Shown here: positions 1 to 7,599 of the stretch, one piece after another
Position numbering within the stretch: the stretch's first letter is position 1
Layout: every line of letters starts with the position of its first letter
Assembly: GCF_017310015.1 (NCBI RefSeq)
Contig: NZ_CP022297.1
Span: forward strand, 3,410,001 to 3,474,000
Direction: 5' to 3'
DNA length: 64,000 nt
DNA from: Marinobacterium iners
GTDB lineage: Bacteria; Pseudomonadota; Gammaproteobacteria; Pseudomonadales; Balneatricaceae
Made by a program: the position numbers and the translations under genes
The notes under the pieces: model-generated
Database searches by the model: none
Told to the model about the DNA's origin: nothing
The model's input: the letters and a program-made list of their open reading frames with translations, nothing else

Positions 1-128
1 TCACCGGCCACTTCGCCGAACACCAGCGCGACGTGCTCTTTCCCGGTGGCGGGGTCTTCAAACCCCACCATGGTAAACACCCCCCAGGGGGTTGGCAGCC
101 GCGAATCGGCTACATACTGAACTGACAC
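1..128 (-). CDS. ribA: GTP cyclohydrolase II, N-terminal fragment (window edge)
   Basis: The minus strand from a GTG at 128 encodes about 42 residues with the motif LPTPWGVFTMVGFED followed by KEHVALVFGEVAG. This matches the N-terminus of stand-alone RibA, which opens the imidazole ring of GTP in the first step of riboflavin synthesis. The remainder lies beyond position 1. A purine-rich AGGAAA stretch lies upstream of the GTG. A separate RibA is expected here because the GTP cyclohydrolase-like half of RibBA (2599-3717) looks inactive. It follows pgpA in the same direction and is probably at the end of the rib/nusB/thiL operon. Confidence 0.8.
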   Translation of the reverse strand, partial: MSVQYVADSRLPTPWGVFTMVGFEDPATGKEHVALVFGEVAG

Positions 129-174
129 CTTGGTTGTTTCCTCTGCAAATTCTTTTTCAATTCAGGCTGTCGGC

Positions 175-648
175 TCAAAACAGCCAGATCAGCCCGTGCA
201 GTACTGCGGCGGCCATAACGCCCGCAAGCACATCATCCAGCATGATACCCAGCCCGCCGTGTACCCGCTTGTCCACAGGGCCAATGGGCCAGGGTTTGAG
301 AATATCGAACAGACGGAACAGGATAAAACCCGCCAGCGCCCAGACCCAGTCCACCGGTACCGCGATCATGGTGATCCAATAGCCGACAAACTCATCCCAG
401 ACAATGCCGCCGTGGTCATGAACACCCAAATCCCGGGATGTACGCCCACACAACCAGATCCCGATCATAAAGGCGAGCAATACCAGCAGCAGATACATCG
501 CCAGTGGTGTCTGTGCCAGCAGATACCAAAGCGGTACCGCCGCCAGAGTCCCTGCCGTACCCGGCGCCTTCGGCGAGGCACCGCTGCCCAGACCAAAGGC
601 CAGAAAATGGACCGGATTGCGCCACACCGAGGCGGGGGCTTTATTCAT
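175..648 (-). CDS. pgpA: Phosphatidylglycerophosphatase A
   Basis: PgpA removes the phosphate from phosphatidylglycerophosphate to make phosphatidylglycerol at the inner membrane. The 157-residue protein shows the family motifs FGLGSGASPKAPGTAGTL near the N-terminus, a central hydrophobic hairpin, and GGIVWDEFVGYW, the acidic conserved core. I chose the ATG at 648 rather than the open frame extending to 687, because it gives the usual family start (MNKAPASVWRNP). Its ATG overlaps the thiL stop by 8 bases, indicating translational coupling. The nusB-thiL-pgpA order is common in gammaproteobacteria. Confidence 0.93.
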   Translation of the reverse strand: MNKAPASVWRNPVHFLAFGLGSGASPKAPGTAGTLAAVPLWYLLAQTPLAMYLLLVLLAFMIGIWLCGRTSRDLGVHDHGGIVWDEFVGYWITMIAVPVDWVWALAGFILFRLFDILKPWPIGPVDKRVHGGLGIMLDDVLAGVMAAAVLHGLIWLF

Positions 649-1618
649 CTTCACTCCTGAAATGATCCCAACTGCCAGGCAATTCACCCAGCACCGCTGT
701 CCCCGCTTGCAGAACCTGAAGCCCGATGTCGGCGGTTATTTCACCGACATCGGTCAGGCGAATGCCGAGCGCTTGTGCCGTTTCCAGACAGGCCGACAGC
801 TGTGCGACAGGTACTGTCAAACACAGCTCAAAGTCTTCGCCACCAGCCAGCGCCCAGTCTTGCGCCTGCTGTGGATAAAGCTGCTGCAGGGCGAATGAGA
901 CAGGTAATTGATCCACCTGCAGCCGCGCTCCCACTCCGGAGGCTGCGAGGATATGGCCCAGATCACCCAGCAGGCCATCCGAGATATCAATCGCCGCATG
1001 TACATGTTCACGCAGACTTTGAGCCAGCTCAAGCCTCGGTTCCGGGCGGTAAAAGCGCTGCCTCAACTGTTCAACCGCTTCTGGCTCTGCACTCACGGGC
1101 AGCGGCTGCAGCAGCGTTTCCAGACCGCCACGGCTGTCCCCAAGGGAGCCAGTCACCAGAATACGATCTCCGGGAACTGCACCACTGCGAAGCCACGCCT
1201 GGCCATTCGGCACCAACCCATGCACCTGTGCACTGAGGACGCAGACCGGGCCACGGGTGGTATCCCCTCCCACCAAGGCAATACCCAGCTCACTGCAACG
1301 TTGAGACAGTGTGCGCGAGAAGGCCAGCAGCCAGGTTTCATCCGCCTGCGGCAATGTTACAGCCAGCGTAAGCCAGGCGGGGGCTGCGGCCATGGCCGCC
1401 AGATCACTGACCGCGGCTCCCACAAGTCGCTCGGCCAGTTGTGCGGGCGAGGTACCGGGCAAAAAGTGCACGCCCTCCACCAGGGTATCGATCGACACCA
1501 CCAACTGCTGACCTGGAGGCACCTCCAGTACAGCGCAGTCATCACCAATGCCGTTGATGACACCGGCACCGGTTTGCTCCTGCATAAAGCAGCGTCGGAT
1601 CAGCTCGAACTCACCCAC
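641..1618 (-). CDS. thiL: Thiamine-monophosphate kinase
   Basis: ThiL phosphorylates thiamine monophosphate to the cofactor thiamine diphosphate in the cytoplasm. The 325-residue product has the expected N-terminal GEFELIRR, the metal/ATP motif GIGDDCAVL, the substrate-site segment SIDTLVEGVHF, GGDTTRG in the middle and AIDISDGLLGDLGHI in the C-terminal half, all in AIR-synthase-family order. The start is a GTG at 1618. No strong ribosome site precedes it, so coupling to nusB (16 bases upstream) is likely. Length is normal and nothing is missing. Confidence 0.95.
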   Translation of the reverse strand: MGEFELIRRCFMQEQTGAGVINGIGDDCAVLEVPPGQQLVVSIDTLVEGVHFLPGTSPAQLAERLVGAAVSDLAAMAAAPAWLTLAVTLPQADETWLLAFSRTLSQRCSELGIALVGGDTTRGPVCVLSAQVHGLVPNGQAWLRSGAVPGDRILVTGSLGDSRGGLETLLQPLPVSAEPEAVEQLRQRFYRPEPRLELAQSLREHVHAAIDISDGLLGDLGHILAASGVGARLQVDQLPVSFALQQLYPQQAQDWALAGGEDFELCLTVPVAQLSACLETAQALGIRLTDVGEITADIGLQVLQAGTAVLGELPGSWDHFRSEDE

Positions 1619-1634
1619 GCGAATCTGTCATCGT

Positions 1635-2111
1635 TCAGTCGGCAGCACGCCGAGCACGAATTTCAGCCGCACGCACGCGCTGGGCCAGCTTGTCGAGAAT
1701 GCCGTTAACATACTTGTGGCTTTCTGTGGCACCGAATATTTTGGCCAGATCAACACTTTCGTTGATCGCCACACGATAGGGCACCTGCAAACGGTGAATC
1801 AGCTCGTAGGCTCCTATGCGCAGCACGCTCAGCTCCACCGGGTCCAGATCGGTCAGCGGTCGGTCCAGAAACGGACGATAGGCCTCATCCAGATCCTTGC
1901 TGCCTGCCGTAACCCCGCGCAGCAGCTCGGAGAACAGCTGTACATCGGTGGTGCTCATGTCGTTATCGACCCGAAACTGCGCCTCGATCTCATTAGCACT
2001 CTGACCTGCCACAGACCACTGGTACAGTGCCTGCAGCGCAAAGCTGCGGGCACTGCGGCGCATTTCGGTCAAATTGGGCTTGCCTTTTTTACGCGGCGTG
2101 GACTCGCTCAT
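1635..2111 (-). CDS. nusB: Transcription antitermination factor NusB
   Basis: NusB, with NusE (S10), binds boxA RNA and promotes processive transcription of rRNA operons. The 158-residue protein begins MSESTPRKKGKP and carries RSARSFALQALYQW, the N-terminal helix pair, plus YRVAINESVDLAKIFG and KYVNGILDKLA, which are family landmarks. I prefer the ATG at 2111, 8 bases after a GAGG, over the TTG at 2117. It lies directly downstream of ribH and almost touches it, as in most gammaproteobacteria. Confidence 0.95.
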   Translation of the reverse strand: MSESTPRKKGKPNLTEMRRSARSFALQALYQWSVAGQSANEIEAQFRVDNDMSTTDVQLFSELLRGVTAGSKDLDEAYRPFLDRPLTDLDPVELSVLRIGAYELIHRLQVPYRVAINESVDLAKIFGATESHKYVNGILDKLAQRVRAAEIRARRAAD

Positions 2112-2113
2112 GC

Positions 2114-2599
2114 TCAAACCTCAAGCTGACGCATCAGGCTGACCATTTCCAGCGCTGACAATGCGGCTTCCGCCCCCTTGTTACCGGCCTTGGTACCGGA
2201 ACGCTCAATCGCCTGTTCAATGGAATTCACAGTCAGGATGCCATTGGCCACGGGGATATCGTAGTCCATGGACACCTGCGCCACGCCCTTGGAGCTTTCG
2301 GACGAAACATATTCAAAATGTGGTGTACCGCCACGGATTACGGCGCCCAACGCGATAATGGCGTCATCCTGCTTCTGTTGTGCCACTCGCTTGACCGCCA
2401 GCGGAATCTCGAATGCACCTGGCACGCGGATGACACGAATATTCTCTTCAGATACGCCGTGGCGCACCAGCGCATCGATGGCGCCGTCCAACAGGCTTTC
2501 AACCACAAACGCGTTGAAGCGACCCACCACAATGGCATATTTGCCGTCGGCGCTCACGAAGTCGCCTTCAAATACTTGTACTGTCATAGACTTGTCCAT
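2114..2599 (-). CDS. ribH: 6,7-dimethyl-8-ribityllumazine synthase
   Basis: RibH condenses 5-amino-6-ribitylaminouracil with dihydroxybutanone phosphate to give lumazine, the penultimate step of riboflavin synthesis. The 161-residue product shows VVGRFNAFVVESLLDGA, VPGAFEIPLA, ALGAVIRGGTPHFEYV and the C-terminal NKGAEAALSALEM, which are the family's active-site segments. The ATG at 2599 overlaps the ribBA stop (TGATG) and follows GAGG. The ATG at 2587 is an alternative giving MTVQVFEG. E. coli calls this enzyme RibE. Confidence 0.95.
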   Translation of the reverse strand: MDKSMTVQVFEGDFVSADGKYAIVVGRFNAFVVESLLDGAIDALVRHGVSEENIRVIRVPGAFEIPLAVKRVAQQKQDDAIIALGAVIRGGTPHFEYVSSESSKGVAQVSMDYDIPVANGILTVNSIEQAIERSGTKAGNKGAEAALSALEMVSLMRQLEV

Positions 2600-3717
2600 C
2601 AATCCTCGTAGGGGATGTACTCTTCGATTTCCAGATCAAAACCGGAGATCGCGTTGAATTTCATTGGCGAGCTGAGCAGGCGCATTTTATGCACCCCCAG
2701 ATCCCGCAGAACCTGTGAGCCGGTACCTACGGTCATGTAGGCACCGGATGCACTGACGTTCACCTTGGAACGGGTACGGTCAGCATTGAGCAGACTTTCG
2801 ATCGCCTCGCCCAGATCGACACGAGTGCCCTTATCGATCAACAGCACCACACCCTTGCCTTCGTTGGCCACACGCTCCAGCGCACGGCGCATGGTCCATT
2901 TCACTTCCGGGCCGCGGCGTACGCCGACCACATCACGCAACACTTCAGTACGGACATGGACGCGCACCAGCGTGGGTTCGTTCGGGTCGATATCACCCTT
3001 CACCAGCGCAAGATGGGTGCAGTTCTGAATTTCGTCACGATAGCTGACATAACGAAACTCGCCAAACTCGGTCGGCAATACACCCTCGCCCACACGCTCA
3101 ACTGTATGCTCATTGCGGGTACGGTAGTGGATCAAATCCGCAATGGTGCCGATCTTGATGCCGTGCTTGGCAGCAAACTTTTCCAGATCAGGACGGCGTG
3201 CCATGCTGCCGTCTTCATTGATGATCTCAACAATAACCGACGCCGGCGCAAATCCGGCCAAACGCGCCATGTCGCAACCAGCTTCCGTATGACCGGCCCG
3301 GCTGAGCACGCCACCGGGTTGAGCCATCAACGGGAAAATATGCCCCGGCTGAACGATATCCTCCGGCTGAGCATCACTCTTCACAGCCGCGTGTACGGTG
3401 ACCGCACGATCAGCGGCCGAGATACCGGTGGTAACGCCCTTGGCGGCTTCGATCGACAGGGTAAAATTGGTCGAGAAAGCGGCGCCATTGTTTTGCACCA
3501 TCAGCGGCAACTTGAGCTGCTCGCAGCGCTCACGGGTCAGTGTCAGGCAGACAAGACCGCGGGCATGGGTGATCATGAAATTGATGTCTTCGGGACGCAC
3601 GCACTGGGCGGCAATCACCAGGTCTCCTTCATTTTCACGATCTTCGTCATCCATCAGGATAACCATCCTGCCCTGACGGATATCTTCGATCAGTTCTTCA
3701 GTTGTATTCAGCTGCAT
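2599..3717 (-). CDS. ribBA: 3,4-dihydroxy-2-butanone 4-phosphate synthase with degenerate GTP cyclohydrolase-like domain
   Basis: The N-terminal half (about residues 1-200) is a DHBP synthase, converting ribulose 5-phosphate to the four-carbon riboflavin precursor. It contains DDEDRENEGDLV, the acidic metal loop, and RAGHTEAGCDMARLAG. The C-terminal half (about 205-372) is related to GTP cyclohydrolase II, but the cysteine-rich zinc-binding segment of active RibA is not visible, so I take it as non-catalytic, as in pseudomonads. The ATG at 3717 follows GGGAGAG at good spacing and is preferred to the ATG at 3735. The presence of ribA at the left edge supports the split of labour. Confidence 0.92.
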   Translation of the reverse strand: MQLNTTEELIEDIRQGRMVILMDDEDRENEGDLVIAAQCVRPEDINFMITHARGLVCLTLTRERCEQLKLPLMVQNNGAAFSTNFTLSIEAAKGVTTGISAADRAVTVHAAVKSDAQPEDIVQPGHIFPLMAQPGGVLSRAGHTEAGCDMARLAGFAPASVIVEIINEDGSMARRPDLEKFAAKHGIKIGTIADLIHYRTRNEHTVERVGEGVLPTEFGEFRYVSYRDEIQNCTHLALVKGDIDPNEPTLVRVHVRTEVLRDVVGVRRGPEVKWTMRRALERVANEGKGVVLLIDKGTRVDLGEAIESLLNADRTRSKVNVSASGAYMTVGTGSQVLRDLGVHKMRLLSSPMKFNAISGFDLEIEEYIPYED

Positions 3718-3734
3718 AGTTCTCTCCCGCCGCA

Positions 3735-4403
3735 TCAGCGACGCATGAATCCGTGTTGGGCCAGCATCGCCAGTGTCAGGCCGCCTGCTGTCTCGTCCTC
3801 GGCCTGTGGAGCCGCGGCTCCGATCAGGCGTTCAAGATAGCGGGCAATGATATCCACCTCCAGGTGGACCCGACGACCGGCGCTGTAGCGGTCGATAATC
3901 GTTTCCTGTGCCGTGTGCGGCACGATATTGAGCCAGAAGCAGTCGCCATCGAGGCTGTTGACGGTCAGACTAACCCCATCCACTGTGATCGAGCCCTTGG
4001 CTGCAACATAACGCTGAATGGATACCGGCATACGAATTTTCAGTTGCACCGAGCGGGCATCATCCGCCCGCTCGACCACGGTACCCACCGCATCCACATG
4101 ACCGGTGACAATATGCCCGCCCAATCGGCTGTCCGGACGCAACGCCTTTTCCAGGTTGACCACCTCACCTGGCTCCAGCTCCTCAAAGCGGGAATGAGCA
4201 AGGGTTTCCAGCGACACATCGGCAATAAAGCCATCGCCCGGCAGTTCCACGGCGGTCAGGCAGACGCCATTGGTAGCGATGCTGTCACCCAGTTTCACAT
4301 CGGACAGATCAAGGCCACCGGTGCGCACATATAGCCGCATGTCGCCACCGATCATGCGTTTGTCGGCAATTTCACCGATCGCTTCGATGATTCCGGTAAA
4401 CAT
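3735..4403 (-). CDS. ribE: Riboflavin synthase alpha chain
   Basis: This enzyme dismutates two lumazine molecules to riboflavin. The 222-residue protein starts MFTGIIEAIGEI, the invariant N-terminus. It shows the internal duplication expected of the trimeric alpha chain, with GDSIATNGVCLTAVEL in the first half and KGSITVDGVSLTVNSLDGD in the second, and HIVTGHVDAVGTV between them. The ATG overlaps the ribD stop (TGATG). E. coli names it ribC, while many other bacteria use ribE. Confidence 0.96.
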   Translation of the reverse strand: MFTGIIEAIGEIADKRMIGGDMRLYVRTGGLDLSDVKLGDSIATNGVCLTAVELPGDGFIADVSLETLAHSRFEELEPGEVVNLEKALRPDSRLGGHIVTGHVDAVGTVVERADDARSVQLKIRMPVSIQRYVAAKGSITVDGVSLTVNSLDGDCFWLNIVPHTAQETIIDRYSAGRRVHLEVDIIARYLERLIGAAAPQAEDETAGGLTLAMLAQHGFMRR

Positions 4404-5548
4404 CAGTTAATTTCTCCGTCGCAGCTCAGGGTCAGACGCAGGTCTTCACCCAGCATACGACTGTCGGTCAGTTTAAGCCGTTGCTGCTGTGCCATGCGCT
4501 CCAATGGCAACTCCAGTAACGGACGCGCCGAACTGCCCAGCAGCGTAGTGGCCATATACAGTACCAGTTCGTCCACCAGACCCGCCTGCAGCGCTGCACC
4601 GGCGAGGGTCGCACCACATTCCAGCAACAGCTCGTTGCACTGGTACTCTTCAGCCAACAGCACCAGCAGCGCACCCAGATCAACTCGCCCCTCGGTGCCT
4701 GGCAGGCTCAGTATACGCGCCCCGGACTGTATCAGAGCCGCGGCGCGAGGATGATCCTGCGACAGTGCGGTGGCAATCAAAATCTCGCCGGGCAGGCTCA
4801 GAAGTTTCGCTCCTGCCGGCAGACGCAGCTGGCTGTCCAGTACCACTCGCAACGGCTGACGGATTGCCGCCTGCTCTGCCAGCTCGGGCGACAGCCCCAG
4901 CTCGCCGGCACGGACCGTCAGTGAGGCGTTATCATGCAAGACGGTTTCAACGCCGGTGACAACGGCGGAGCTGCGTGCGCGCAGTCGCTGCACATCAGCA
5001 CGAGCGGCTGCGCCTGTGATCCATTGTGACTCGCCGCTGCGCATGGCCGTACGTCCATCCAGACTAGCCGCCAGTTTCAATCGAACAAAGGGACGCCCCC
5101 GCTCCATCCGGCTAATAAAGCCGGGGTTGAGCCTGCGTGCCTCTACCTCCAGCAGCCCCGAGGCCGTGGTGATCCCTGCGGCGGCAATACGCGCCAGCCC
5201 CTGCCCGGCCACCAGTGGATTGGGGTCCTGCATGGCCGCGACAACCCGGGCCACACCTGCCTTGACCAGCGCATCCGCACAGGGCGGCGTACGGCCATGA
5301 TGACTGCAGGGCTCCAGTGTGACATAGGCGGTAGTACCCACAGCCTGCTCACCGGCCATACGCAGGGCGTGAACTTCGGCATGGGGTTCGCCTGCCTTCA
5401 GGTGAGCGCCTTCACCGACCACAACACCATCACGCACCAGCACACAGCCGACCCGAGGGTTGGGGTCGGTGGTGTACAGCCCCTGCTCGGCCAGTTGCAG
5501 CGCATGCGCCATGTAACGATGATCGTCGCCGCTGAAGTGATCAGTCAT
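4403..5548 (-). CDS. ribD: Bifunctional riboflavin deaminase/reductase
   Basis: RibD performs the second and third steps of riboflavin synthesis. Residues about 8-130 are the zinc deaminase domain, with HAEVHAL and EPCSHHGRTPPCADAL giving the zinc ligands. Residues about 150-381 are the reductase domain, with RPFVRLKLAASLDGRTA and SQWITG. The open frame runs upstream to 5854, but that part overlaps nrdR out of frame and resembles no deaminase. The start MTDHFSGDDHRYM at 5548 is family-like and overlaps the nrdR stop by 8 bases. Length (381 residues) is normal. Confidence 0.95.
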   Translation of the reverse strand: MTDHFSGDDHRYMAHALQLAEQGLYTTDPNPRVGCVLVRDGVVVGEGAHLKAGEPHAEVHALRMAGEQAVGTTAYVTLEPCSHHGRTPPCADALVKAGVARVVAAMQDPNPLVAGQGLARIAAAGITTASGLLEVEARRLNPGFISRMERGRPFVRLKLAASLDGRTAMRSGESQWITGAAARADVQRLRARSSAVVTGVETVLHDNASLTVRAGELGLSPELAEQAAIRQPLRVVLDSQLRLPAGAKLLSLPGEILIATALSQDHPRAAALIQSGARILSLPGTEGRVDLGALLVLLAEEYQCNELLLECGATLAGAALQAGLVDELVLYMATTLLGSSARPLLELPLERMAQQQRLKLTDSRMLGEDLRLTLSCDGEIN

Positions 5549-6002
5549 GCTCCGCTCCGGACAGGCGCTCGATCTCTTCACGGAATTCGTTGATATCCTG
5601 GAAGCTGCGATAGACCGAAGCAAAGCGCACATAGGCGACCTGATCCAGCTTGCGCAGCTCAGCCATGACCGCCTCACCCACTTCCCGCGAGGGTAACTCA
5701 CGTTCACCCGTGGCACGCAGGCGTTGTTTGATGCGGGTGATGCAGGCTTCGATCTCTTCGATGCTGACTGGACGCTTTTCCAGCGCCCGCTGGATACCGG
5801 CGCGCAGTTTTTCTTCGTCAAAGGGCTGGCGCGAGCCATCGGTCTTGATGACACGAGGCATCAGCAGCTCGGCGGTCTCGTAGGTGGTAAAACGCTCATG
5901 GCAGCTGATGCATTCGCGCCGCCGTCGGATCTGCTGTCCCTCGGCCACCAGCCGGGAGTCGACAACTTTGGTTTCATGGGTGCCACAAAACGGACAGTGC
6001 AT
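5541..6002 (-). CDS. nrdR: Transcriptional repressor NrdR
   Basis: NrdR is a nucleotide-sensing repressor of ribonucleotide reductase genes. The 153-residue protein begins MHCPFC, the first half of a zinc ribbon completed by CISCHERF near residue 31. An ATP-cone domain follows (VIKTDGSRQPFDEEKL and the rest). The ATG at 6002 is chosen over an upstream in-frame start at 6059, because MHCPFC is the invariant family N-terminus. It sits between glyA and ribD, the usual gammaproteobacterial neighbourhood. A terminator lies just upstream, so it probably has its own promoter or receives readthrough from glyA. Confidence 0.95.
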   Translation of the reverse strand: MHCPFCGTHETKVVDSRLVAEGQQIRRRRECISCHERFTTYETAELLMPRVIKTDGSRQPFDEEKLRAGIQRALEKRPVSIEEIEACITRIKQRLRATGERELPSREVGEAVMAELRKLDQVAYVRFASVYRSFQDINEFREEIERLSGAEHD

Positions 6003-6061
6003 GGGTTGCCTCAGCGAAAGAGCGTTTCCCCGAAGGGTCAAGGAGGGGACAGGCCCCAAAC

Positions 6062-6085
6062 AAAAAGGGCGGCCGCAGCCGCCCC
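6062..6085 (-). terminator. Rho-independent terminator of glyA
   Basis: Read on the minus strand, a GGGCGGC/GCCGCCC stem with a four-base loop (6067-6084) is followed by a run of T (TTTTTG). It starts about 16 bases after the glyA stop and precedes nrdR. Confidence 0.8.
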
Positions 6086-6100
6086 TGCTATTCTACCGGC

Positions 6101-7357
6101 TTACTTGTAAACCGGGAAGCGGGCACAGATTTCCTGTACCTGGTCCTTCACGCGCGCAATGGTATCGTCGTTACTGATGTCGTCGAGGACATCGCAGATC
6201 CAGTTCGCCAGCTGCGCCACTTCCTCTTCCTTGAAGCCACGACGGGTCACCGCAGGAGTACCGATACGCAGGCCAGAAGTCACGAACGGCGAACGCGGAT
6301 CATTCGGAACGGAGTTCTTGTTCACGGTAATGTTGGCACGACCCAGCGCCGCGTCTGCATCCTTACCGGTGATATCCTTGTTGATCAGATCCACCAGGAA
6401 CAGGTGATCTTCAGTACCGCCGGACACGATGTTGATGCCACGATCCAGGAACACCTTGGCCATGGCCTGAGCATTCTTGACGACCTGAGCCTGATAGGCT
6501 TTCCACTCCGGCTCCATCGCTTCCTTGAAGCACACGGCTTTAGCAGCGATGACATGCATCAGCGGGCCGCCCTGGGATTCCGGGAACACCGCGAAGTTCA
6601 GCTTTTTCTGCAGATCTTCGTCAGCGTTGGCGGACAGGATCAGGCCGCCACGCGGGCCGCCCAGGGTCTTGTGAGTGGTGGTGGTAACGACATCTGCGAA
6701 GGGCAGCGGCGTCGGGTATACGCCGGCAGCCACGAGGCCTGCGATGTGGGCCATATCGACGAACAGGTAAGCGCCAACTTTGTCAGCGATCTCGCGGAAA
6801 CGTGCCCAGTCCACGATCTGTGAGTAGGCAGAGAAGCCGGCCACGATCATCTTCGGCTTGTTCTCAACCGCCAGACGCTCGACTTCATCGTAATCGATGG
6901 CGCCGGTTTCGGTGTTCAGACCATACTGAACCGCCTTGTAGATGCGGCCAGAGAAGGAAACGGCAGCACCGTGGGTCAGGTGACCACCATGGGCCAGACT
7001 CATGCCCAGCACGGTATCGCCCGGCTGGCACAACGCCATGTACACGGCAGCATTGGCCTGGGAGCCGGAGTGCGGCTGGACGTTGGCGTAGGTAGCGCCA
7101 AACAGCTCCTTGGCACGTTCGATCGCCAATTCTTCAACCACGTCGACGTATTCGCAACCGCCGTAGTAACGCTTGTGGGGGTAGCCTTCAGCATACTTGT
7201 TGGTCAGGACCGAGCCCTGAGCTTCCATCACACGCGGGCTGGTGTAGTTCTCGGAAGCGATCAGTTCGATGTGCTCTTCCTGACGCGTCGCTTCGGACTG
7301 CATCGCAGCGAACAGATCCGGATCAAAACTGGCGATAGACATATCTTTGCTAAACAT
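6101..7357 (-). CDS. glyA: Serine hydroxymethyltransferase
   Basis: GlyA interconverts serine and glycine with transfer of a one-carbon unit to tetrahydrofolate, using pyridoxal phosphate. The 418-residue protein shows IELIASENYTSPRVMEAQG, YAEGYPHKRYYGGCEYVD and the lysine motif VVTTTTHKTLGGPRGG, which carries the Schiff-base lysine. The ATG at 7357 follows GGGGA and gives the canonical start MFSKDMSIASFDPDLF. An in-frame upstream extension to 7390 is ignored. It is transcribed divergently from ettA and ends at a clear terminator. Confidence 0.97.
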   Translation of the reverse strand: MFSKDMSIASFDPDLFAAMQSEATRQEEHIELIASENYTSPRVMEAQGSVLTNKYAEGYPHKRYYGGCEYVDVVEELAIERAKELFGATYANVQPHSGSQANAAVYMALCQPGDTVLGMSLAHGGHLTHGAAVSFSGRIYKAVQYGLNTETGAIDYDEVERLAVENKPKMIVAGFSAYSQIVDWARFREIADKVGAYLFVDMAHIAGLVAAGVYPTPLPFADVVTTTTHKTLGGPRGGLILSANADEDLQKKLNFAVFPESQGGPLMHVIAAKAVCFKEAMEPEWKAYQAQVVKNAQAMAKVFLDRGINIVSGGTEDHLFLVDLINKDITGKDADAALGRANITVNKNSVPNDPRSPFVTSGLRIGTPAVTRRGFKEEEVAQLANWICDVLDDISNDDTIARVKDQVQEICARFPVYK

Positions 7358-7443
7358 TGCTGTCCCCTGAAATGGCAAAAGTAGCGGCAAAGTCGGCGCA
7401 GGTAGTGATGGACTGACCTGTAGCTGCCTCGAAAAAGATGCGC

Positions 7444-7449
7444 ATTATA
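7444..7449 (-). promoter_or_regulatory. Probable -10 element of the glyA promoter
   Basis: A perfect TATAAT lies on the minus strand about 87 bases upstream of the glyA ATG. No good -35 hexamer is visible 16-18 bases upstream, so the promoter may be activator-assisted. No PurR or MetR site was identified by eye. Confidence 0.45.
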
Positions 7450-7599
7450 GTCTAAAAATCATACGGAAGGCACATGAAAAGGGGTCAGTCCATAACGCAA
7501 AAGTTTCATTCAGCTCATCTCGCCCTGCAGCAAATGGCATTCGCTTTCGGCCACAGGTAGAATCTGGCTGTTTTTTAACCCCAATCGACAGGCATATTG

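Noticed and set aside
5549..5854. N-terminal extension of ribD
   Set aside because: It lies over nrdR in another frame and has no deaminase similarity. The start at 5548 fits the family.
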